Positions 47,976 through 55,664 of a stretch of 64,000 bases of DNA are shown here, one piece after another. The position numbers were made by a program, and so were the translations under genes. The DNA is from Ferruginibacter sp. (GTDB taxonomy: Bacteria; Bacteroidota; Bacteroidia; Chitinophagales; Chitinophagaceae). Position 1 is the stretch's first letter. Each line of letters begins with the position of its first letter. Location: positions 62,001-126,000 of the forward strand of contig JABFRP010000002.1 in NCBI GenBank assembly GCA_013141115.1, given 5' to 3'. The notes beneath the pieces were generated by a model. It ran no database searches and was not told the DNA's origin. It saw only the letters and a list, made by a program, of their open reading frames with translations.

Positions 47976-48323
47976 TTATGCTGCTGTTGTTATTAGCAGG
48001 GTTTTTATAACCTCCCCTTTTTTCCTTCTTGATACGCTTAACTGCTCCTGATTGTGTAACACAATTTTTAATTGAGGCAGATAACTACAACTTTCAACCC
48101 ATTGCATGTTTATTAAATGAGAACGGTGTATTCTTGTAAAACCCTTACCGGCAAGTACTGTTTCAAACCACTTTAATACTTTTGCCACCACCAATGTTTT
48201 TCCATTAGTAAAAAAAAGTTTGCTGTAATTACTGATAGCCTCTACTCTTATAATAGAATTAATATCTATTACAGCAATGCCCGTGGAGTGTGGCAGCAGT
48301 AGTATATTGTTATTCATGTCCAT
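47976..48323 (-). CDS. Stand-alone LytTR-family DNA-binding protein
   Basis: A 115-residue protein consisting only of a LytTR domain: ILLLPHSTGIAVIDINSIIRVEAISNYSKLFF, TRIHRSHLINMQWV and LSVSRRKKGEV are the canonical segments. It has no receiver domain, so it may act with a separate signal input or constitutively. It ends a few bases before the solenoid-protein frame and probably heads and regulates the operon of four secreted-protein genes (47927 down to 42616). It is related to the broken LytTR domain at 42260-42570. Confidence 0.9.
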   Translation of the reverse strand: MDMNNNILLLPHSTGIAVIDINSIIRVEAISNYSKLFFTNGKTLVVAKVLKWFETVLAGKGFTRIHRSHLINMQWVESCSYLPQLKIVLHNQEQLSVSRRKKGEVIKTLLITTAA

Positions 48324-48617
48324 AGCATAAGTACATTATTACAGTGCCTTAGCACCTGCCAGCAAGTCAACTATAGTTAACAAACTGATGCTACCCATTT
48401 TGCACTACTACAATTTTACCCTATTATGTGGTTGGGTGCAAGGCCAAACTAATACTTGGTGGCTTTGAGTTTACGGATGGAGAAGAAAGACGCTACAACC
48501 CGAAAAAAATTTATACCCGGTTTTTATTTTACTAAAATAGTTGTAATTTTTGCCTTATAAATAATCCATTCTGTTTTATGAAGCAAAAGGTTATTAATAC
48601 TACTATGCTTTATTCCG

Positions 48618-50804
48618 TTGCTTTTTATGGTACATACTGCCTTTGCGCAGGCAGCCTCCAAAAACGATTCTGCTCATGTATTTGAATTAATAGCTAAAGC
48701 AGAAGATCATTTTGCAGAATCCGCCTACGACTCTGCAATTTATTATTGCGACAGGGCAGAAGCATACAGCAAATCAAAAAAAAATAAAAAAGGAGTCGCT
48801 TATTCCTTAATAAAAAAAACAGAGATATTTATTGATAAAGACGAGCTGAATAATGCAGAACTGTATCCCAAACAAATCAATAAAATCGGGCAGCAGATTA
48901 ATGACTCATTAATTATCGCTATTTCTTTAATGCAAATGGCGCAAATAAAAATGTATAGTAACAAAGTCGATGAAGCCATTACATTATTCGACAAATGCAC
49001 TAAAAATTATTTTGAAAAGCACCCCTCACCCTACGCAGCCCTGGCTTACAACGATTATGGTTATGCCTATGGTATGAAAGGCGAGCTTTTAAAAAAGGCA
49101 GACAATATTATTGCCGCTATAAAAATTAATGAAATGATTAGCCCGGTTGATAACGGTGAAATGGCCGCAACGCTCAATAATCTTTCTACTGTATATTATG
49201 AATTGAACGACAGAAAAAAAGCCATTGAATATGCAAAAAGGTCTATTGTTTTCAGAGAAAAATCAGGCGACATTTCCCGGCTTGCTTTAGGTTGCTGTAA
49301 TATCAGCCAGATGTATATCGGCATAAACGATGAAGAAGCGGTAAAATATCAAAAGCTATGTGTAAAATATGCTGAACAATCCGGGGAAGAAACGAGGATA
49401 GTGCATTCTTATATTACTTCTTCGCTTATTGCCAGTAACCAAAAAGATAGCAAAAAAGCGATTGGATATGAATTAAAAGCTGTGAGTATACTTGAAAAAA
49501 GCAAGAAAAATCCTTCCATGCTTGCACGGCGTTATATTGCTGTTGCCATGAGCTCGGTAACTTTAAAGGAAGACTCTTTAACCAGTATTGGTTATTTTAA
49601 TAAAGCAGAAGAACAGTCGAAACTGATCAATGACAAATTCAATTTAAAAGATGTGTATTTTCAAATGGCATCTTTTTACAAAAATCACAATGATTTTGCA
49701 AAAGCATACGACTATTACAACAAGCATATTTTGTACAGAGACAGTATTGTAAAAAGCAATACGGCCAGCAGCATTGCCGACCTGGAAAAAAAATACCAGA
49801 CAGAAAAAAAAGATAATGAAATAATACAGCTTAATGCCGATCAGCGAATAAAGCAGTTGCAAATTGAAAAACAAAAAGCATTGCTTGCCGGTAACGTACT
49901 GGAGGCAAAAGAAAAAGAAAACGAGATTGAATTGTTATCCAAAGCCAAAGAATTGCAGGAGTTAAGAATAAGTCAGCAGGATGAACAATTGGAAAAACAA
50001 ATGCTTTTAGCAAAAACAAACGAACAGCAACTACAGCTTGCAGAAAAAGAAAAACAATTGCAGGATAGAAAATTAAAAAATTCGGAAACCTCACGCAATT
50101 TTATTTTGGCAGGCATTGGATTATTAGCCATACTAACTTACTTTTTGTTTAACCGCTACCAGTTAAAAAGAAAAATTCAGGAGCAGGAAGCTTTGTTAAC
50201 GGTACGCAGCAATATTGCTAAAGATCTGCATGATGAAATTGGTTCCACTCTTACCAGCATAAAAATATTATCGGAGGTATCAGAAAAAAATTTGCATAAA
50301 GACCCAAATAAAGCCTCTTCTTTTTTACAAAAAATTACAGAACAATCTTCTGCTGCACAGCAGGGCATTAGCGATATTGTATGGGCAGTAAAACCAGAAA
50401 ACGACAAGCTGGAAAACATGGTCATCCGTATGAGGGAATATACCGCACAAACACTGGAATCTAAAAACATTAAAACCACCATTAACATTGATGAAGAAGT
50501 ATTGAATAAAACACTTGACATGAGCCAGCGCCGTGATTTTTTGCTCATCTTTAGAGAAGCGGTAAACAATATTGCAAAATATGCAGCCGCAACTGAGGTT
50601 GAAGTAAAATTAGAAAAGAAAAATACAGATTTACAATTACGAATTACTGATAACGGAAAAGGTTTCGATATAACCAAACAAACCTCTTCCAGTGGTTTAA
50701 AAAATATGCAGTCGAGAGCTGCGGCATTAAAAGGCAGTTTACATATTCAATCCGAAAATACCAGTGGCACTGTAATCACATTATCTATTCCTGCAACTAC
50801 ATAA
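48618..50804 (+). CDS. TPR-containing sensor histidine kinase (HisKA_3)
   Basis: About 728 residues. Exported N-terminal region of TPR repeats (about 20-360), coiled coil (370-480), one transmembrane helix (FILAGIGLLAILTYFLFNRY, about 495-515), HisKA_3 with His538 (DLHDEIGSTLTSIKIL) and HATPase_c (DNGKGFDI, GLKNMQSRA). The start is doubtful: the coordinate given is TTG, and the frame upstream is open back to 48582 and encodes an excellent signal peptide (SKRLLILLCFIPLLFMVHTA, then FAQ), yet the only ATG there (48578) is out of frame by one base. Either a non-standard start or a one-base indel. Partner of the regulator 42 nt downstream. Confidence 0.88.
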   Translation: MLFMVHTAFAQAASKNDSAHVFELIAKAEDHFAESAYDSAIYYCDRAEAYSKSKKNKKGVAYSLIKKTEIFIDKDELNNAELYPKQINKIGQQINDSLIIAISLMQMAQIKMYSNKVDEAITLFDKCTKNYFEKHPSPYAALAYNDYGYAYGMKGELLKKADNIIAAIKINEMISPVDNGEMAATLNNLSTVYYELNDRKKAIEYAKRSIVFREKSGDISRLALGCCNISQMYIGINDEEAVKYQKLCVKYAEQSGEETRIVHSYITSSLIASNQKDSKKAIGYELKAVSILEKSKKNPSMLARRYIAVAMSSVTLKEDSLTSIGYFNKAEEQSKLINDKFNLKDVYFQMASFYKNHNDFAKAYDYYNKHILYRDSIVKSNTASSIADLEKKYQTEKKDNEIIQLNADQRIKQLQIEKQKALLAGNVLEAKEKENEIELLSKAKELQELRISQQDEQLEKQMLLAKTNEQQLQLAEKEKQLQDRKLKNSETSRNFILAGIGLLAILTYFLFNRYQLKRKIQEQEALLTVRSNIAKDLHDEIGSTLTSIKILSEVSEKNLHKDPNKASSFLQKITEQSSAAQQGISDIVWAVKPENDKLENMVIRMREYTAQTLESKNIKTTINIDEEVLNKTLDMSQRRDFLLIFREAVNNIAKYAAATEVEVKLEKKNTDLQLRITDNGKGFDITKQTSSSGLKNMQSRAAALKGSLHIQSENTSGTVITLSIPATT

Positions 50805-50812
50805 TCATGTAG
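50797..50812. promoter_or_regulatory. Operator copy 1, CTACAT-N4-ATGTAG
   Basis: CTACATAATCATGTAG is a perfect 6+6 inverted repeat with 4-nt spacer, overlapping the kinase stop codon. It lies 34 nt before the response-regulator ATG and 22 nt before a -7-like box TATTTTTA (50835-50842). Identical arms recur at 51525 and 53667. Likely binding site of the NarL-type regulator encoded next. Confidence 0.65.
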
Positions 50813-50846
50813 CGGCAGGTACATTTTCAGTACTTATTTTTATACA

Positions 50847-51482
50847 ATGGCTATCAAGATTTTGATTTACGATGATAATGATGCTTTGCGAACAAGCATG
50901 GAAATATTAATTGCCGAAGAAGAAGATTTTGAACTTTTGGCATTAATGCCCAATGCCGAAACGGTGGAAACCGATATTGCTACTATGAAACCCGATGTGG
51001 TGCTGATGGATATTGATATGCCGGAAGTGAACGGCGTGGAAGCGGTAAAAAAAATAAGAAAAACAGATGATAAACTTCCGGTGATCATGCTTACCGTGTT
51101 TGAAGACAATGAAAATATTTTTAATGCTATTTGCGCAGGCGCCTCCGGCTATATTTTAAAAAGATATGCCACAGAAGAAATTGCACCGGCAATACGAATG
51201 GTATTAACCGGAGGTGCCCCAATGACGGGATCTGTTGCAAGAAAAGTATTACAAATGATACCGCAGGCAAAATCTACAGAGCAGGAAAAAAGTAACCTGT
51301 CGCAAAAAGAAACTGCTATCCTGCAATTTTTAGTTAATGGCTACAGTTATAAAATGATTGCCGCCGATTTAAAAATAAGTATTGATACCGTACGCTTCCA
51401 TATAAAAAAAATATACGACAAACTGCATGTACACTCTGCTACCGAAGCAGTTTCAAAAGCGCTAAAAGATAAACTGGTGTAA
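50847..51482 (+). CDS. NarL/FixJ-family response regulator
   Basis: A 211-residue regulator. Receiver domain with YDDND acidic pocket, phospho-acceptor Asp55 (VVLMDIDMPE), conserved Thr (MLTVFED) and Lys (YILKRY); LuxR-type helix-turn-helix at about 148-205 (LSQKETAILQFLVNGYSYKMIAADLKISIDTVRFHIKKIYDKL). It is complete and lacks the LytTR extension of its paralogue at 41562. Cognate kinase is the gene directly upstream. An inverted repeat before this gene and the same repeat before two downstream genes suggest autoregulation and control of the secreted-protein cluster, including the CDC-like gene. Confidence 0.95.
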   Translation: MAIKILIYDDNDALRTSMEILIAEEEDFELLALMPNAETVETDIATMKPDVVLMDIDMPEVNGVEAVKKIRKTDDKLPVIMLTVFEDNENIFNAICAGASGYILKRYATEEIAPAIRMVLTGGAPMTGSVARKVLQMIPQAKSTEQEKSNLSQKETAILQFLVNGYSYKMIAADLKISIDTVRFHIKKIYDKLHVHSATEAVSKALKDKLV

Positions 51483-51524
51483 CCCTCTCTTAATTTTCAT
51501 TTTAAATTTTCATCCCAGCTCTTG

Positions 51525-51540
51525 CTACATCATCATGTAG
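51525..51540. promoter_or_regulatory. Operator copy 2, CTACAT-N4-ATGTAG
   Basis: CTACATCATCATGTAG, perfect 6+6 inverted repeat. It is followed at once by TTG (51541-51543), a candidate -33, and after 23 nt by TAGTTTTA (51564-51571), a candidate -7. The ATG of the downstream gene is at 51590. The position touching the -33 suits an activator contacting sigma. Confidence 0.7.
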
Positions 51541-51589
51541 TTGTACCAGCCTGCTGTGCGCAATAGTTTTACTGAAAATTTTAACCATT

Positions 51590-52639
51590 ATGAAAAAGTT
51601 ATTTGCACTTATTACATGTTTTGCCTGCCTGCAGTATTTAACTGCTCAATCCTTTGATTTTATCCCTGGAGGAAATACAATTTTTGAAGACAGGTTTGAA
51701 GCCGACCCTGTAGGTGATTTTCCTGCCCGGTGGAGTACCAGCAGTGGCGGGGAAGTGGTACAGCTTGATGGCTTCGATGGAAAGTGGTTACGGGTAAACG
51801 GAAACGTTGCAGTAAATCCGGAACTTAAAAAGAAACTGCCCGAACATTGCACTATTGAGTTTGACCTGGTAATAAAAAAAGAATCCTGCCGTACTGTTTT
51901 TGGTATTACGCCAATAAGCGATGTTGCTGCAGGCAATATTTATTACAAAAGAATTGGTGTTACACTTCAAAACATGACGGGTTACCCGGATGTGGTTATT
52001 GGTAAAGATGTAATGGATGTTGGTACAAAAAATTTCAGCATCGAAGGCTATATTGACCGTGTACTACATGTAAGTATTGCTATAAACAAAACACGTTTCA
52101 GGGTTTACCTGGATGAGACAAAGATAGCTGATATGCCAAAGCTGATAGTACCGGAATACCGCAATAATTTTTTTATTGCCGGAGGCGAATCGGTACCTGC
52201 AGCCCCCGATGGCATTTACATCAGCAATGTACGTATTGCAGCCGGCGATGTTGATGCCCGAAGCCAGTTGATAAAACAATTGATGGATCAGGGTTCTGTA
52301 GTAACAAGTAATATCAGTTTTAATAATCAAACCAACGAAGTAACGCCACAATCTTATCCCCTGCTGGATACGTTAGGCCAGGCCATGGTAGCAGACCCAA
52401 ATCTTAATATACAATTAAATGGCATGGAGCAAACAACTAATGCCGGCGCTGTAACTGATGAAGTGGTAAAAGCCAAAGTAGATAAACTAAAAGCTTATAT
52501 CGTGGATAAATTCAACATTGGTGTTGATAGAATTGTAACCGGTGCCAGCAATAAAATAAAACAAAAAGTAGCTGCTGCTAAAAACGGCAAACCTGCCACA
52601 AAGCTCAAAGGCTTTCTTACAGAAATTGTAAAACTATGA
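51590..52639 (+). CDS. Secreted OmpA-like protein with degenerate C-terminal domain
   Basis: A 349-residue exported protein (signal peptide MKKLFALITCFACLQYLTAQ). The N-terminal part (FEDRFEADPVGDFPARWST, GGEVVQLDG, KWLRVNG, CTIEFDLVI) matches the jelly-roll module preceding OmpA domains in many Bacteroidota proteins. The C-terminal ~110 residues (GSVVTSNISFNNQTNEVTP..., SYPLLDTLGQAMVADPNLNI) follow the OmpA_C pattern, but the peptidoglycan-binding GHTD...R residues are missing (NGMEQTTNAGA instead). So it probably no longer binds meso-diaminopimelate. First secreted gene after the regulator, behind operator copy 2. Confidence 0.78.
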   Translation: MKKLFALITCFACLQYLTAQSFDFIPGGNTIFEDRFEADPVGDFPARWSTSSGGEVVQLDGFDGKWLRVNGNVAVNPELKKKLPEHCTIEFDLVIKKESCRTVFGITPISDVAAGNIYYKRIGVTLQNMTGYPDVVIGKDVMDVGTKNFSIEGYIDRVLHVSIAINKTRFRVYLDETKIADMPKLIVPEYRNNFFIAGGESVPAAPDGIYISNVRIAAGDVDARSQLIKQLMDQGSVVTSNISFNNQTNEVTPQSYPLLDTLGQAMVADPNLNIQLNGMEQTTNAGAVTDEVVKAKVDKLKAYIVDKFNIGVDRIVTGASNKIKQKVAAAKNGKPATKLKGFLTEIVKL

Positions 52640-52678
52640 TGATGGATTGAACAATTATATTAACAGCAACAATTTTTT

Positions 52679-53146
52679 ATGAAATGGTATGCCTCCTTAT
52701 TCCTGCTGCTTTGGTTGCACAATCTTAATGCAGCAACAGTGTTTGCACAAACAATAAAATCGGCCGGTGTATTAAATTTTAAATGCAACGGGCAATTGTT
52801 TACAGCCGACAGTACCCATGCAAGAGGTTATGCATTAAAACAAACAGATGCTGCTTTTATAAAAGCAGCTAATGCAGAAAACATTGTACTATCTGTTGAA
52901 TGGAAAGGCATGAAAGGACCGGGTATTTATATTATTACCGCCAGAGAAGGCAATGCAGTATTTACCATTAACCATAAAACATATGTACTCAAACAAACCG
53001 GTGATTTTATAAAAATAGTCATCAGTACAGTAAAACAATCAGGTTCATTTTTATTATTAAGCGGCACATTTGAAGGGCAACTGCAGGATAAAAACGGAAA
53101 TAAAATAAAAATATCAGAAGGCAAATTTGAAACGATCTCTTTATAA
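52679..53146 (+). CDS. Secreted protein of unknown function, paralogue of 42616-43224 product
   Basis: A 155-residue protein with signal peptide (...LNAATVFAQ). A single beta-rich domain: VLNFKCNGQLFTADS, ENIVLSVEWKGMKGPGIYII, and the ending SGTFEGQLQDKNGNKIKISE, GKFETISL. The ending and overall layout are shared with the lipoprotein at 42616-43224, tying the two secreted-protein clusters together. Gaps of 39 nt before and 16 nt after indicate the same transcript as its neighbours. Function unknown. Confidence 0.78.
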   Translation: MKWYASLFLLLWLHNLNAATVFAQTIKSAGVLNFKCNGQLFTADSTHARGYALKQTDAAFIKAANAENIVLSVEWKGMKGPGIYIITAREGNAVFTINHKTYVLKQTGDFIKIVISTVKQSGSFLLLSGTFEGQLQDKNGNKIKISEGKFETISL

Positions 53147-53162
53147 ACATTAAACCCTTGTT

Positions 53163-53663
53163 ATGAAAAAAAGTATTGCTTTTTTATTAGTAACGATTAG
53201 CAGTTTTTGTGTAACAGTTACAGCACAAAATACGCAGCTACCCATTGGCAAGCCAAAATTGCCTGCACCAGTTTTAAAGCCCTTGCAACCGGCCGACCTG
53301 GTGATTACCCATATCAGTTTAACAGAAGCGGCTTTTAACAACGATTTAAAAAGTTGGGTGATAAAAGTAAACATCACTATAAAAAATGCAGGCAGCTTAT
53401 TAAGCATTGCAACAGATGTAAAACCCTTTGCAAAACAAAACAGAAGTAACAACTGGAAACACACCGGCACACAAGGTATACTCATTGGCCTTAGGCCCGG
53501 CGAATCGGTTACTAAAGAATATGTGTTTGTTGATAAACTTAAAGTGCTGCCTGCAGCAAGTGGTTTTGAATTTAAAGTACAGGCAGATGCCAACAATAAA
53601 GTAATTGAAAGCAATGAAAACAATAATGCATCAGCCATACTCACAATTACTGCTGCACAATAA
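53163..53663 (+). CDS. Secreted CARDB-domain protein
   Basis: A 166-residue exported protein (signal peptide ...CVTVTAQ) consisting mainly of one CARDB adhesion-type Ig domain: ADLVITHISLTE, VKVNITIKNAGSL, IGLRPGESVTKEYVF, FEFKVQADANNKVIESNENN followed by ASAILTI. The Asn/Glu-rich VIESNENNN end is characteristic of CARDB. Likely a periplasmic or surface protein-protein module. Third of the secreted genes, immediately upstream of the CDC-like gene and of operator copy 3. Confidence 0.85.
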   Translation: MKKSIAFLLVTISSFCVTVTAQNTQLPIGKPKLPAPVLKPLQPADLVITHISLTEAAFNNDLKSWVIKVNITIKNAGSLLSIATDVKPFAKQNRSNNWKHTGTQGILIGLRPGESVTKEYVFVDKLKVLPAASGFEFKVQADANNKVIESNENNNASAILTITAAQ

Positions 53664-53666
53664 AAG

Positions 53667-53682
53667 CTACATGCTTATGTAG
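53667..53682. promoter_or_regulatory. Operator copy 3, CTACAT-N4-ATGTAG
   Basis: CTACATGCTTATGTAG, perfect 6+6 inverted repeat three bases after the preceding stop. TTG (53683-53685) abuts it, and 23 nt on is CAAATTTG (53706-53713), a partial -7 match. The CDC-like gene starts at 53740, so it appears to have its own regulated promoter inside the cluster. Confidence 0.7.
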
Positions 53683-53739
53683 TTGATAACCGCAGTTGTT
53701 TATTACAAATTTGTGTTATCAAAATCATTAACCTTAAAA

Positions 53740-55527
53740 ATGAAAAAAATGAAAAAAGTATTATTTATTTTAACTGTGCTGGCAATAACGGTACAGTGTA
53801 TTGCCCAAACCCCACAAAAAGTAAATGCAAAGCCTGTAACGCAAGCCATACTTATTGGCAACAACGCATCGCTTACAAAGTTTACGCAGCTTAAAAGAAC
53901 CAGTGCCCCTGCATTTAAAATGGGTACAGGTACTGTACAAAATATAAGGCCTGTTAGTGGTTCATCTTCCTCTACAAGAATTGGAAAATCAATCACGCCA
54001 TCAAAATTAACCCGCAGAAACGAAACTGCTTCAACAGAAGGTGGCAGGTATTGCACCTCTGCACTGGTAAGTGAAGACAAAGGCGATTATGAAAAAATTG
54101 TATTGGGTAATCAGAACGATAAGATCTATCCCGGTGCTATCTATTACGACAACTCTATTATTGATGGTGCTTACAATGCGCCAACCAATTTATCGCTGCA
54201 ACCCTATCAGGTAACTTCTAATCTATTTTCTGCAGCATCTACTGGTTCTTCTTTTTTAGAGGTACAACCTAATGTGGGAAGTGTGTATGATGGCATTGCC
54301 AATTTAATGCGCCGTACCAGTGGTGTTATTAATCCTGCAGCAGTATCTATTGAAGCTAAAAACGTGTACAGCTCCGAGCAGTTGGGTTTCTTTTTACAAG
54401 CTGGCTTTCAAGGCTACGGTGTTGACCTTAATGCAGAATTTGATTACAACCGCCGTACCAAACAAAATTTAATATTTGTAAAATTAAAACAGGTTTATTT
54501 TACGGTGTCGCTAAACAGGCCATATGGCACTGGCTTACTATCCAATGCAGCGGGCTCTGTGCCATCAAACCTGGTGTATGTAAACAAAGTAAACTATGGC
54601 CGCATTGGAATTATTAAAATTGAATCTGATTCCAGCATCGAATCTATTCAGGCCGCTTTAGATTTTACTTACAATGGCAATAATGCCGCAGTAAATGCCG
54701 CAGTAAGGATGCGTTACGAAAAAGTATTGGCCAACTCTACCATTAATGGTTTCTTTTTTGGCGGCGATGCTACCAACATTGTTCCCATCAGTGCTTCTAC
54801 AGGTTTATCGCAGTTTAATGATTATGTAAGAGGTGGTTTACGTTTAAACCCCAATGTGGCACCAACAGCAATCAGTTACGAATTAAAATACCTGAATGAT
54901 AATGCCACTGCTGCAGTTAACTCCACCACCACTTATACCGAAAGAAAATGCGAAACTGCCAAAGGTTTAAAAATTACACTCAACGGTATTTCAATTGAAG
55001 ATATACATGGTGGCGATTGCTCTTATGCATGGGGCAATGTAAAAGTAGAAGTGTATGAACTGGATAGCAGGGGCACACAGGTAAGAAGAGTTTTACCGGT
55101 AACCGATAACCTGAGAGAAGAAAACGTAAATGCCATGTGGAACCGCCCCGATGGTGCCAACCCACAAAGAGGTATGTTGAACTATGCATCCATAAGGGGC
55201 AACCAGGCAGTTGATATGAATGTGATCAATAAAAGCTGGACCTTTTATATCGATCCTGCTAAAGTAGCTTCCAACAGTGTAGCAATAAAAGTAATTACAG
55301 AAATAAATACCAACCACAAAGACAATGATTTTGCCATGCTTGGTTTTCATGGTATGAAGAGAGCAGAAACAAGAACCTACACACTAAATGAGGTTTTAGT
55401 TAACAGCCAGGAAAAAACTACTAAGGCAAAATACGGCTCCATGATCACCGGCCCTTACGCTTCTTACTCCGGCAGCGACAGGGTACATAATTTCAGGGCG
55501 CATTTTACAGTAACTGCGGCTAACTAA
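53740..55527 (+). CDS. Cholesterol-dependent-cytolysin-like (CDC-like) pore-forming protein
   Basis: A 595-residue exported protein (ATG 53740, signal peptide MKKMKKVLFILTVLAITVQC, then IAQ). Residues ~120-400 follow the thiol-activated cytolysin fold in order: KIYPGAIYYDNSIIDGAYNA (as YPGALQLAD), DLNAEFDYNRRTKQNLIFVK and LKQVYFTVS (as KQIYYTVS), LVYVNKVNYGRIGIIKIES with Tyr286-Gly-Arg (as YGRxxxVKLET), IQAALDF (as VQAAF), FFFGGDA with Gly341-Gly-Asp (as LGGDA), and AISYELKYLNDNATAAVN (as PISYxxxFLKDN). The cholesterol-binding undecapeptide is absent, and the C-terminal ~200 residues, with Cys404 and Cys427, differ from CDC domain 4. This fits the CDC-like proteins known from Bacteroidota, for which Elizabethkingia members are reported as proteolytically activated antibacterial pore formers. 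Confidence 0.85.
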   Translation: MKKMKKVLFILTVLAITVQCIAQTPQKVNAKPVTQAILIGNNASLTKFTQLKRTSAPAFKMGTGTVQNIRPVSGSSSSTRIGKSITPSKLTRRNETASTEGGRYCTSALVSEDKGDYEKIVLGNQNDKIYPGAIYYDNSIIDGAYNAPTNLSLQPYQVTSNLFSAASTGSSFLEVQPNVGSVYDGIANLMRRTSGVINPAAVSIEAKNVYSSEQLGFFLQAGFQGYGVDLNAEFDYNRRTKQNLIFVKLKQVYFTVSLNRPYGTGLLSNAAGSVPSNLVYVNKVNYGRIGIIKIESDSSIESIQAALDFTYNGNNAAVNAAVRMRYEKVLANSTINGFFFGGDATNIVPISASTGLSQFNDYVRGGLRLNPNVAPTAISYELKYLNDNATAAVNSTTTYTERKCETAKGLKITLNGISIEDIHGGDCSYAWGNVKVEVYELDSRGTQVRRVLPVTDNLREENVNAMWNRPDGANPQRGMLNYASIRGNQAVDMNVINKSWTFYIDPAKVASNSVAIKVITEINTNHKDNDFAMLGFHGMKRAETRTYTLNEVLVNSQEKTTKAKYGSMITGPYASYSGSDRVHNFRAHFTVTAAN

Positions 55528-55561
55528 ATAATTGCATTTGATACAAATTTTTAAATCAATA

Positions 55562-55599
55562 ATTAAACAGCTGGCTTTGTTAAAAGCAGCTGTTTAATT
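55562..55599 (+). terminator. Probable terminator of the secreted-protein cluster
   Basis: ATTAAACAGCT and AGCTGTTTAAT can pair around an inner loop (GGCTTTGTTAAAAGC), followed by TTTTAT, 34 nt after the stop. Confidence 0.6.
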
Positions 55600-55664
55600 T
55601 TATACACCAGCACCATTTTAAAAAGCAGTTTAACTTACCAGTAATTTATTTTTATCTTCAATGG

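Noticed and set aside
53740..55527. Naming the protein a classical cholesterol-dependent cytolysin
   Set aside because: The undecapeptide and the usual domain 4 are absent; CDC-like is as far as the sequence supports.
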